This document shows, one piece after another, positions 15,001 to 24,539 of a stretch of 64,000 bases of DNA. Position 1 is the first letter of the stretch. Each line of letters opens with the position of its first letter. The notes under the pieces are model-generated. The model saw only the letters and a program-made list of their open reading frames with translations, was not told the DNA's origin and ran no database searches. The DNA comes from Lingula anatina (lineage: Eukaryota > Brachiopoda > Lingulata > Lingulida > Lingulidae). Location of the stretch: assembly GCF_001039355.2 (NCBI RefSeq), contig NW_019775891.1:603559-667558 (forward strand). Direction: 5' to 3'. The position numbers and the translations under genes are program-made.

Positions 15001-18000
15001 CAATGAAATATTTGATATATGTATTCGGCATATGCTGGGAGACTGCTGTTCACATTATAATGTCTTTATATATTTTTTGATATGATATGTTTGCGTACAT
15101 GTAAAGCAATTTTGAATCTAACCTAATAACTTGCCGCAAATAATTATTACTGAACCCACTGGTATGTCAGAAAAACTCTTAATATATACACGTTTCGTTA
15201 AATATATGTGTACCATGAATGTAAATTTAAACAGTTNATTGTTCAGACTAGGACAACTTTAGACCGGAAACCTGTCCGACTGGCGTTGTTTCGTAATTTT
15301 CAAACTGTACTCACATCTTTTTATTTCTTTTCTTTTAGGAGTACTCAATCAACGTTTATTTTCGCCAAAGATGGCTAGACCAGCGCCTCCGTTTCCCAGG
15401 CAACCTGACCAAGCCGTTACAGCTTCATTATAATAGCATCAACGAACTGTGGCAACCCGACTGTTTCTTTAAGAACAGCAGACGAGCTCATGGCCACGAC
15501 ATTGCAGTGCCCAACCGCTTGATTAGGGTTTACCCCAACGGGGAGGTGTTCTACAGTCAAAAGTAGGTTTCACTGGCATACGATAGAAAAGAGTAAAAAA
15601 AAACTGTGCGACATGTTAGAACAGTTCCTCCAAGATTCCATATTATGGAATTAAGAGAGAGAGAGAGAGAGAGAGAGAGATGGGTGAAATATATGTCTTA
15701 GCCAATTCCTCTAACTAGCACAGCCAGCTACCTTGCGTTGAACAGGAATTCTAAAGGGACCCTTCGCAATGTCCAATTATCACGCATGTAAAGGCAACAT
15801 CGTTTCTATAGTGCAGTAATCTTTTCTGTAATTGATAGCTCGTTTCTTTTTCCTCTGAGACTCATGAGACATATGTTCTTACGTGAACGAAGGTGTCTCG
15901 TAGCTCCTCAGCTATAGTACATGTATTTTGTCGTTTGTCAAGCCTAATTCCATTGCCGTTATTATAACAGTACTACGCCGGGGTATGAAACAAGTCCCTT
16001 TCTGATTTGAAAAACTTACTTAAGTCACTTATTTTTGCGAAGTCCAAAATAATAACCAGCAACAGATTATTCTCAAAGGAACGCGGTAATCTGCAGCTGC
16101 ATCTGATTCACAAATATACTAACAAGTTACTTCCCAAAGGAATTGTTTTATTACCACATGAAAAGTTTGTTTTATCATCTCCCCTGCATCTTCATTTTCC
16201 GTTCTGAATACCAGCTAACTGGATATCCAATTGTGCTCTGTTAATCGTTGATTACGTGTTGTTTCATTATCTGTTGAAACCATATTGTCAATACTGTTTG
16301 CCGCTACGATACTTGTGAACGAACAAAAATGTTCTCTTTTTGGCTAAAAAGTCGATGTTTTGTTTGTAAATCAACAATATCTTCAGACAAATGGTGATTA
16401 CTCTCTTTTACATTATGCTGTAACGGCTGCCTGTCATGCTTAGTATTTAAATGAATCAGCTTACAATCAAAGCGAATACCCCAACTTCCGTGATTTATTT
16501 CATATTGTTTCAGATTACTGACATGCACAAAAGCATTTAAGTATTTTCCGTACAATAGTCGCTGATTGCAAACAAATACTCAAGAATACAGTCATTAAAT
16601 ATATGGAGTTCATTAAATGACTTTCTTCAATGGTGCTGTGACAATGCGTGTGTTTCAGACTGACTCTGTACCCATCCTGCAAGATGGTTTATCACAGTTT
16701 CCCCATGGACAAACAGACTTGTTACCTGCAGATTGTTAGCTGTAAGTTGTTCATCTTAATGCAGTGTTCCAATGAAATATTTGATATATGTATTCGGCAT
16801 ATGCTGGGAGACTGCTGTTCACATTATAATGTCTTTATATATTTTTTGATATGATATGTTTGCGTACATGTAAAGCAATTTTGAATCTAACCTAATAACT
16901 TGCCGCAAATAATTATTACTGAACCCACTGGTATGTCAGAAAAACTCTTAATATATACACGTTTCGTTAAATATATGTGTACCATGAATGTAAATTTAAA
17001 CAGTTGTATGAAACGCTGTTGTGATAGAGTCTTAACATTTCTGCCCAGATGCCCACACGATGGAAGAGCTGGTGTTTCGATGGAAGGACGTAGACGGAGT
17101 CACAATCGAAGAAGATCTGGAGCTTCCGCAGTTTGACTTAAAGAAGGACGACCTTCGGCACGGCGCCTGCAACAGTGGCTATTTTACTGGTAAACTTCCC
17201 CCTCCTAGAACGTTTCGTTTCGAACTTTGCGAACCGTTGTTGGGGAAAGCTATACCGCATGATAAAAAAGATTGCAGTAAATATACACTTCCCAGTCATT
17301 CACTAGGCTACCGGCTGCCTTTAATTTATATTGATTTGGCGAATAGTTGTAGGAAACTCACTAATTTGAATTGCAGTGATTACTTGGGAAGAAAAATCGA
17401 AAATACGACCTGTTGCACCCCAATTAAAGAAGTGCATTTCAGTACACGTTAAGGTTATTTAGAAGAAAATGAAACTATCAGTGCACAATTAAGAAATCTA
17501 CGTTATTATCAAGTTTTGAAAGGAATGTACTTTCAAACTATCCACATTCGAAATAAAAGTACTGAAATTAAAGTATTAAACATCGAATTTGACCACCTGA
17601 TTGTATTACAATACTCGAAATTCCCCCTTCTAAACGGTTTTGTGCAAGTCAATCCCAGAAGGGATATCTGTTCTGTATATGTTCTTATGCAATGTGGCAG
17701 ACGGTGTTGTACATTTTACCCCAAGGTGCTCTGTGGTCGGCATCTTCCCGTAATACATGCTGCTCACCGTCTTATCGCTCTCATTGACTGCGTCAAGCGG
17801 TGCTCCGGTTTGGACTAGTGGGAAATGTTTCCAAGTGAAACATGCAGGATTAACCAACCTTTACCAGTAATCTGGTGCGATTACATGTATGTATTGATTC
17901 CTTATCCTAAGGGCAATATCGTAAATATTGACGATTTTGTATTAAATCTGAGGTAATATGACAAACGCATGGTATGTGCGTGTCTCTCCGGGGCGCATAT

Positions 18001-21000
18001 CAGCAAGGAACTGATGTTTTTGACACTCGGGTCTTTATTGTGGAGATGTTCTGGCAGATTACATTTTGTAAAATATTGACTGCAGTTTCTGTTAACCTTA
18101 TTCAATCAAAAAAGTGCCCGTCTTACAAATGACTTTCACGTCTATACATAACGTCTGGCATTCCTCACTGCATGCGATTCTGCTTGTTCGTTCCTGTACC
18201 AGAGAAAGTGCTGTACATGTCTTCAAGCATTCTGCATTGCTTTTGAAGGTACCCCACGCTACCAAATAATGTTTTACCATACATCTATACTGAAAAACTC
18301 ACGTGAATGAATATAAAGAAATCAAATAATTATACATGCACGTACGTTATGTAATCGATAAGAAAAAATACTTCATAATCAGACGCATTTAAAAGAAAGT
18401 AGTTTTTTTATCACATAAAGCTAGGTCTTATTAAATTCCACTGGCGATTTCAAAATATGGCATTTTTAAATGCACCACACACACATATATCAATTGCATA
18501 CAAAAGCGAACTGATTCGATTTTTATTTACAGGTAGTTACGCGTGTTTGTACGTCAAATTCGCCCTGGAACGCAAGCTGGGCTACTACTTGAGCCAGATC
18601 TACATCCCGTCTGTCCTGGTGGTCATTCTGTCCTGGGTGTCCTTCTGGCTGGACGTGAACGCCGTGGCCGCCAGGATCTCTCTCGGCGTTCTCTCCATCT
18701 TGACCCTGAGTACCCAGAATGCATCAGTGAACCAGACACTCCCGAAGGTAATTATGAATTATACGCACATAACGCTGCGGTCATTGACCATTTGCTGATA
18801 GCATCTTAGAATTGGCATCGTTATTGTTTTTTATTCTTAACTAGGTGATATATCATAGTCCTGTTGTCGGTTTGATCTTGGGGCTGTGCGTACTATAAGT
18901 GATATCCAGGTAAACTAATGATGGGACCGCAATACCTAGCAGCTAAAAAGAAGCTATAACTACACATAAAGTACACGAGGCGGTCGAGACGCATTATATT
19001 TAAGATTCTCAGTACATATAGATAAAGTGTAAGGGCATTCCCGAAGGAATTGCCTATATAGCCATAAGCTGTATTCAGTCAAACGTAAGACGCGGAATAG
19101 GTCCAGCACGTGTCATTATCACTTAATGGTAATTGGAACTTTCTCTGCAGGTTTTCTGAAGACAGTGGTAAAACAAAATTCAGATTTAACGAAGTCCTGT
19201 TCAACAAACCTTTAGTGTGTCTTTGCAGAACAAGCACTTTTTGGTTATTTTTACGTTTGTTGAAGAGAGGGGGTCTGTCGAGAAAAAACTGTATGGAATA
19301 GGCATTGGTTCCCTGCACGAACGACGTCTCTTTATCTTGAAATATTGTCCTGTTATGTGTAATACTAGTATATAGGCTACAGTCAGAGTATGCTTTTCAG
19401 GAAATTATTTATATCACCTCTAATTCTTCATTCATTGTATCTTTAACAAAATATCAAAAGGTTAGCATTTTGGCATATTAACATACGGAATCATTTTGAT
19501 GGGCATAGAAATACAATTGCAGAATGAATGTTTATAGGTAGTGATGGCACTGAACCTCTGCTAGCGGTCCCAGAAGAAAGCAATAATTTTCTGGATTTTG
19601 ACCAGATTCCGAATTAACACCCGTTGATTAAATAAGGTCGCGTTTCAGCCATGGAGATCATGACGCTTCCAATGGGTAAATTCCGTGTCTGAAATTCACT
19701 CCATTTTTAGTTAATTTGGGGGAGTTAAAGAAGTAGAAATCCGTTATAAAATTAGGAATAACTAGGCAGGACGGTCAATAATTAGGCCTTAGGGACTGAA
19801 TAAACGAACGCTTTAATTGAAAATTTAAGCAAAGCAGTGATACGAAAATAAGGTAAAAGGACATGAATCAGTGCGCTCAATTAAAACGTCAAACGCCATG
19901 TGCATCTGGAGGGTTCTTTTGTCAGTTCGCGTTGTCCTCAAAAATGATAAAGGAGGCTGATCTCGTCAACTTGATATTTTTTTCCCCGACAGATCGATGC
20001 CTTGAAGTCGTCTGAAAGCCCTGAAATATAATGCTTAATTGAAACTGTAACCCCATATCCGACTCGAATCCGAAAATCGATCTGCATGGATGTTGAAATA
20101 GACAGTATACCGCAGAAGGGATGCTATTATAGCATTAATGGAGTGATGAATGACGATAATAGTTGAATCGTACATCATAGTTTCTTTCCATTTCTGCTGG
20201 GACTCCGTGTGCTGATGCTGTTGTCCACCTATGCAATTTACTGCTCTCCCTTTCCTTATAATGGAGTGTGAATGAGAAAAAATATACTCGTCTTGCGTGA
20301 AAAATATAATTGAAAACGATGTCCATCGATTCCCAAAAAGAAATTTGGGCACATTTCACTATTTCAGTATTTCCTTCTACATTCATATAATAAGGTTTAT
20401 GCTAGGTGAACGGTTACCTATATGTGTATCTATTGCTTTCAGCGGTCTTTGTTTTCTCACTTTCAGATTTCCTACGTCAAAGCCATTGACGTCTGGATGG
20501 CTACGTGTCTTTGTTTCACGTTCTCCGCCCTTTTAGAGTTTGCAGTTGCTCACACTTTGTACAGGAGGAACCACGTGACTCAAACCATAGAGCTTCCGGT
20601 GTGTATCAGTCTCTGTTTGTGTTTATTTGGGTACTATTTACGGTGTTTAACCACGTTATGCATAGTTTTTTTAAAGATATTTATCTGTTCTTTTATTGTT
20701 TGTTTTAAATCTTCATAAAGAATAGTGTACACAGAGTGAAATACAGGTAGGCCCTATGTTTGCAAACCTTAAGCTTGTTTTAATGTTATTTTGATTCTCA
20801 ATGTCTTTGCACAGACAAACAAAATGTTTTCAAATTTCAAATGTTCATATGAACAACCAAACAACAACAAAAAATAGATTTTCACCCCGAAAAAGTAGCA
20901 CACCCCCTTTTTTTTCAGAACTGATCATTACTGAAATCTCACAAACGTCTTAAACAAATTAATATCGTGAGTCACGTCAGGGATAAAATAATTAAATCGC

Positions 21001-21358
21001 AACTTTTTTGAGACATGCCATGATGGAACGTTATGTCATACCTACGACACAAGATTATTTGATTGTATTTTCAATATTTCAGACTCCCCAGGCCGGCTCT
21101 CCCAAGCGTAACGGAAACTCGGGATTGAACCGTGGCTTCTCCTTCGCCTCTCGGGCCAGTGAGTCAGACGGAACATGTCAAGCAAACTGCAGTATGCTTC
21201 CCAAAGACTCATGCAAGCGCTTTCATAAAGTGAAACCGAATAAGAAACTGGATGTTATTTCCCGGGTGATTTTCCCGGTCATTTTCGCCATTTTTAATCT
21301 CATCTACTGGTGTGTCTACACTCAGGTGTCTTTTAACGTGGATCCGCAACTCGGATAA
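2899..21358 (+). CDS. Glycine-receptor-like Cys-loop anion channel subunit (5'-partial; in-phase exons 2-9)
   Basis: Ligand-gated chloride channel subunit of the plasma membrane, closest in pattern to GlyR/GluCl. One non-redundant exon set is 10089-10237, 12791-12858, 15339-15562, 16659-16741, 17049-17189, 18533-18747, 20467-20598 and 21083-21358. All have AG/GT borders and compatible phases, giving 428 residues plus TAA. The signal-peptide exon is not seen and should lie upstream. Visible marks: loop D YFRQRW; the Cys-loop with 13 residues between cysteines and FPMD inside (exon 5); a second disulfide pair in loop C, CNSGYFTGSYAC, spaced as in GlyR; M1 starting YYLSQIYIPS; M2 ARISLGVLSILTLSTQ; M3 SYVKAIDVWMA; a short M3-M4 loop; M4 SRVIFPVIFAIFNLIYW; and a short extracellular end. 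Exons 2, 3, 4, 5, 8 and 9 occur twice in the window, probably because contigs overlap. GluCl-type is the alternative; an anion channel of this superfamily is near certain. Confidence 0.9.
5654..5721 (+). CDS. Channel exon 3, first copy
   Basis: This 68-nt exon after TTTTAG encodes GEVTTVTMNIHVFDFEHIDE and ends LRW before GTACGT. It corresponds to the short conserved beta-strand exon of Cys-loop receptors. It equals 12791-12858 in the duplicated block, with the same length and phase. Confidence 0.8.
6319..6319. other. Single-N contig join
   Basis: One N between the end of the left copy of the first repeat and unrelated sequence (6320-7244). The other such joins are 15237, 30842 and 51438. Confidence 0.85.
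6320..7244. other. Unique segment between repeats, no gene seen
   Basis: Start of the second contig. It carries short open frames only and no recognisable domain or splice-bounded exon. Its counterpart would lie left of the window. Confidence 0.6.
10089..10237 (+). CDS. Channel exon 2, second copy
   Basis: Same length and phase as the copy at 2899 and used in the non-redundant model. The donor CAG|GTAAGA fits the consensus. The protein differs very little from the first copy, as expected of alleles. Confidence 0.8.
10712..10726. other. 15-base N gap
   Basis: Unresolved bases in an intron, in a G-rich low-complexity stretch. The equivalent place in the other copy is near 3530-3570. Confidence 0.95.
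12791..12858 (+). CDS. Channel exon 3, second copy
   Basis: Same 68-nt exon as 5654-5721, with acceptor TTTTAG and donor GTACGT. It lies on the same contig as the first copy of exons 4 and 5 (13570, 14890). Confidence 0.8.
13570..13793 (+). CDS. Channel exon 4, first copy
   Basis: This exon encodes loop D and loop A: EYSINVYFRQRWLDQRLRF, then LWQPDCFFKNSRRAHGH and NGEVFYSQ. The acceptor is TCTTTTAG. The donor GTAGGT at 13794 must be used, because reading on meets an in-frame TAG. It is duplicated 1769 bases downstream at 15339-15562. Confidence 0.85.
13887..13910. repeat. (AG)n microsatellite in channel intron 4
   Basis: A run of about 12 AG units, repeated at 15655-15680 in the duplicated block. 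Confidence 0.9.
14890..14972 (+). CDS. Channel exon 5 (Cys-loop), first copy
   Basis: This 83-nt exon holds the signature Cys-loop, CKMVYHSFPMDKQTC, followed by YLQIVS. It starts after TTTCAG and ends before GTAAGT. The second copy is at 16659-16741; the blocks that carry the two copies differ by very few bases. Confidence 0.85.
15237..15237. other. Single-N contig join
   Basis: One N exactly between the two copies of the 1768-bp repeat. Confidence 0.9.
15339..15562 (+). CDS. Channel exon 4, second copy
   Basis: Exact-phase copy of 13570-13793, just right of the single N at 15237. It is on the contig that carries exons 6-9, so it is used in the non-redundant gene model. Confidence 0.85.
16659..16741 (+). 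CDS. Channel exon 5 (Cys-loop), second copy
   Basis: Same Cys-loop exon as 14890-14972. It joins in phase to exon 6 at 17049 (T + AT gives Tyr, reading IVSYAHTMEELVFRW), matching the GlyR loop B region. Confidence 0.85.
17049..17189 (+). CDS. Channel exon 6 (loop B to loop C)
   Basis: Single-copy exon encoding AHTMEELVFRWKDVDG, then LELPQFDLKKDDLRHG, then the first loop C cysteine in ACNSGYFTG. The LPQF...DLR pattern is typical of glycine receptors. Acceptor CCCAG, donor GTAAAC. Confidence 0.85.
17190..18532 (+). other. Channel intron 6
   Basis: AT-rich intron between the loop B and loop C exons. Short open frames inside have no recognisable content. Confidence 0.75.
18533..18747 (+). CDS. 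Channel exon 7 (loop C, M1, M2)
   Basis: Single-copy exon encoding the second loop C cysteine (GSYACLYVKFALER), M1 (LGYYLSQIYIPSVLVVILSW) and M2 (VAARISLGVLSILTLSTQ). Relative to the usual PAR, the -2' proline is Ala; Ala -1' and Arg 0' are kept, so anion selectivity is expected. Position 6' is Leu rather than the Thr found in GlyR alpha. Acceptor TTTACAG, donor GTAATT. Confidence 0.9.
18748..20466 (+). other. Channel intron 7
   Basis: Intron between the M1-M2 and M3 exons. From 19269 onward it is shared with the other contig copy (30843 onward). I see no gene. Confidence 0.75.
20467..20598 (+). CDS. Channel exon 8 (M3), first copy
   Basis: This 132-nt exon encodes SYVKAIDVWMATCLCFTFSA and LLEFAVAHTLYRR, the M3 segment, then the start of the cytoplasmic loop. 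Acceptor TTTCAG, donor GTGTGT; the second copy (32050-32181) has the stronger GTGAGT. Confidence 0.85.
21083..21358 (+). CDS. Channel exon 9 (M3-M4 loop, M4, stop), first copy
   Basis: Terminal exon with a Ser/Arg-rich M3-M4 loop, then DVISRVIFPVIFAIFNLIYW (M4) and a short extracellular tail ending DPQLG and TAA at 21356-21358. The same exon is at 32655-32930, with Ser in place of Thr at its first codon. Confidence 0.88.
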   Translation, partial: TPQAGSPKRNGNSGLNRGFSFASRASESDGTCQANCSMLPKDSCKRFHKVKPNKKLDVISRVIFPVIFAIFNLIYWCVYTQVSFNVDPQLG

Positions 21359-24300
21359 AGATAAAGTCGGGATGTGTTTTGTAAAATGAACTGTCTTCTG
21401 TCTCATGTCATGCTACGTACATGTAATGAACACACAGTATATGAATATCATTATAAGTAACCATAAAGCATTAGTTACGTGAACATCGCGCTTCGCTGTC
21501 ATCACATATGTATATTTATCATGAGTTTTTATGTTGACAAAGTGGTCAACAGTGTCATCAGACTTATAAATGTTTTCGTGTACATTTATGCTGATAAAGG
21601 CTGAAAAAGAGGAAGGCCATTACAAACAATTGATAGTAATGTGTTTGTAAAGAATGCACAGTTCCCATTGTTGATGTTCAGTATTGTGTTAGGTGAGAAA
21701 AGGCATTGTGTTGGGTGTGATGAGGCAAGAGCTCACTTCAGGCAAGAGCGCACTTCAGGCATGAGAAAATCAAACGCTGAACACAATCTTATCAAAGTTG
21801 CCGTTAGACCCGCTGACAAAACAGCACAATAGGAAAGAAAAGAAGCAAAATCTGATAAATGTGCATATAGTGACTGCTTTGTATAATAAAACATCTATAA
21901 GTGACATATTTGGTAATTGTTCAGAAAAAATTAATTCGATAAACATACATGTACCCTCAAAGCCCTTGAAGAGTGTAAATTGGAGGTTAGGTATCCTACA
22001 GAGACTTTGATGTATCTTAAAGAGCGACTTGAAAACAGCACTCCAACAGTGCGATACAGTGAGGAAATAAACTCTGTTGAGGACAAGCCATAGATACAGA
22101 ATTTGTTATGTTTATGCAGCTTTATATTGATGCTAGTTTTCCGGGGCTGACTTGATCTACGTGTATAAGTAAAGGGGCATTTGAACACGTGTGTGATGTT
22201 TACATGTGTATCGTTTTTATAAGTTCTGTTATTGTGCACTGAACGTGCTTTAATAGTATTCACGTCTGCAAGTAATTGTATCGTTAACTATTTATGCATT
22301 CACTCTGTAGTGGACTATATATGCTATTCTGTACATATACGCCTTGTGTTGGGAGTAAATGGTATGTATATATACACGGAATAAAAACAATGTGATAGTG
22401 TTTGGTTTCAAAAAAAAAAAAAAAAAAAAAAAAATCAGAGTTATTCCTTTAAGTTTCCCTAGGTCTCTTATACCGTCGACACGACTGAGTCCGTTGAAAG
22501 AAATTAATTTAAATATAGTAAAAAAAAAGTTGATTAAAAATAAAAAGCGTTTTGTTAAGGTGATTGAGCTTCAAATATAACATAGCGTTATTTATTATTA
22601 AAAGAAACGGATTGCGGGTGGGGGATAAGAAAGCTCTTTTATAAAGGACCAATTTAATAGTTTTCAAGACAGTTCACATGCACCCATTAGATTTAAACTT
22701 TATGTATAATCCGCTTTGTAATCTTCTCACGCACACACAAACAATGCCACGTGAGCATTGGTAATGTAATATTATAGTAAAATCTCCACAACACAGCATC
22801 ATGGTTCTTTCATATGAAGTAGTCTTTAGTGCTCGCCAACTCGAACTGATGTTTATCCAATACCCTCTACCAGGGCCACAGACTGTTTTTTTCTCTAGAC
22901 ATATCCAAAGATACTGTATATCTCAGGTTAAATTGACAGCTTCATACTGTGAGAGAAAATATCCACAGTAATAACTGCATCCCTGGTAGAGGGAACGTAT
23001 CCGCTGGCATTTTCATTGCGTGGTTCTTTGGGCCTAAGAGATAAAGCAACGCAGTGGCCATGGTCGATGGACAACGGAGACGCCCCGATGTGATCTTGGA
23101 TAAGGCTCAAATACTGCCTTAGATATGTTACAGTGTACCTGTTGTTGTGTCGCTTGACATTGAGCGAGAAAGTTCACCTGAAAAAATGCCCCTCTCCCCC
23201 ATCCAGTCTTCTTGATATTTAAATTTGAAATCTTGCTTGGTGGACTTCTAAAAACCCCTTCTCCTTACCAGGAGCAAGGGTTGGTTTTTCATCAGATTTC
23301 CAAATTTACTGGCTAATTACCGGTATGTGCACTAGTACTTTTCTTTTATGCGTTCAGCAGACAAACATTCCCCTCTGCAAACAATATCGTCTCCCTACTG
23401 AAATATATATGTACAGGTAAGTACAGTTGCTTAGAACATTAAAGCGATATCACAGTGACGTATACATTAAATAACCGGTACTCTATATAACTGGTTTTAA
23501 TGAATGTGCTGTCTCAAAATAAACTAAACTTCATATAAAAGCTCTTTGAACGGCTCAGTAACTGAAACGCTGACACCGCAGGTCAAAATCAAGCTTTGTC
23601 GTCTCGTGTTGACGGGTCAGCCACGTGATCAAGTCTTTTGATAAAAGGTCAAAACGCCATGCGTCTTATAGGCGAAAAAATGATTAATCTCTAGAAACGA
23701 TTTACTTTGGTTACTTCTTTACCAGCAAAATGCAATAGATAATGAAAAGTTTGTTTTGACGATATATACATGTTTAGTTGTGACGACCCGATATGTCCGA
23801 CAGGCTAGATATGTCCTACGACCAGATACGGCCAGATATGTCCGACAAAAAAGAGCCAGATGTGTCCGACAGCCCTATCATTCTTACAGGTTTGCGGCAC
23901 CTATATTCTAACAACAACAACAACAATAATAATAATAAATAGGATGGAACGCGTACAACAATGAGTGATAAAACAACATGAAATCATTTGCTTTAAACTG
24001 GGTGATACAAATGAATATTCAAATTCCTCTAAAACAGTTTCAGGCAACTTGAGCGTGTATTACTGTATACCAATGCTTATTTACTTTGGGCGATAAGGGG
24101 ATCAGTTTATGTCCTTCAGAGCACGACCGCGTGCTTTGTAACTTTTTTTTTGCGACATACAGTGCAGATCGTCATGCCTGAATAGTATAGGTACTGATGT
24201 TGCTATTTAAAAGACATGGATGATAGAGGCGCTGATATAGTATATATCTTTAAAACTAAGGCTACAGTAGGTCTAAGACTTGACCAGAACATTTTCATAG

Positions 24301-24539
24301 TAACTGCCATGGCAAAATATCCATTCTCTTTTTGTAGAATCCTGATTTTAAATACACTTGATTAGATATTTTTTGCTGACCACAGCTTTGTTGAATATGA
24401 TTGACCAAAAACTGAGGCAAGGATAACTAACCTACATATTTATATTCAACAGTGTTTTTTAAACAAATCAAAAGAATCGCAGTCGTTTATGTAAGGTTCA
24501 CTCTCAAACCCTATGACGAATTAGGGTAATGCTACTTGA
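21359..24539. other. Region between the channel stop and receptor A (3' UTR and intergenic)
   Basis: AATAAA words at 21885 and 22380 are candidate poly(A) signals of the channel. An A-run at 22411-22433 is much shorter in the other copy. A 60-codon open frame at 22928-23110 (-) exists in both copies, but its differences change the protein nearly everywhere, so I do not call it a gene. 23640-24531 differs structurally between copies. Confidence 0.55.
23637..24531. mobile_element. Insertion/inversion difference between the two haplotype copies
   Basis: In the right copy only about 130 bp (35100-35228) occupies this place, and it is the reverse complement of 23637-23766 (compare CAAAACGCCATGCGTC with GACGCATGGCGTTTTG). 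The rest of 23767-24531 has no match there. It contains repeated words of the type AGATATGTCCGACA (23790-23875) and an AAC/AAT run near 23910. An inserted element with internal inversion is likely; the class is not recognised. Confidence 0.45.

Larger units (their letters stand above)
13469..15236. repeat. 1768-bp direct repeat, left copy
   Basis: It matches 15238-17005 at a constant offset of 1769 with almost no change; one visible difference is T/C in TTGTTTATC against TTGTTCATC. The two copies touch a single N, the typical trace of two contigs whose overlapping ends were not merged. It contains channel exons 4 and 5. Confidence 0.9.
15238..17005. repeat. 1768-bp direct repeat, right copy
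   Basis: Counterpart of 13469-15236. After 17005 the sequence continues into exon 6, so this contig carries the rest of the gene. Confidence 0.9.

Noticed and set aside
17630-17857. Open frames inside channel introns (for example 17516-17818 and 17630-17857)
   Set aside because: They have no recognisable content and lie between two exons joined in phase.
22928-23110. Conserved 60-codon - strand frame shared with 34506-34688
   Set aside because: Almost all differences between the two copies change the amino acid and there is no domain or splice context; it follows the duplicated DNA only.
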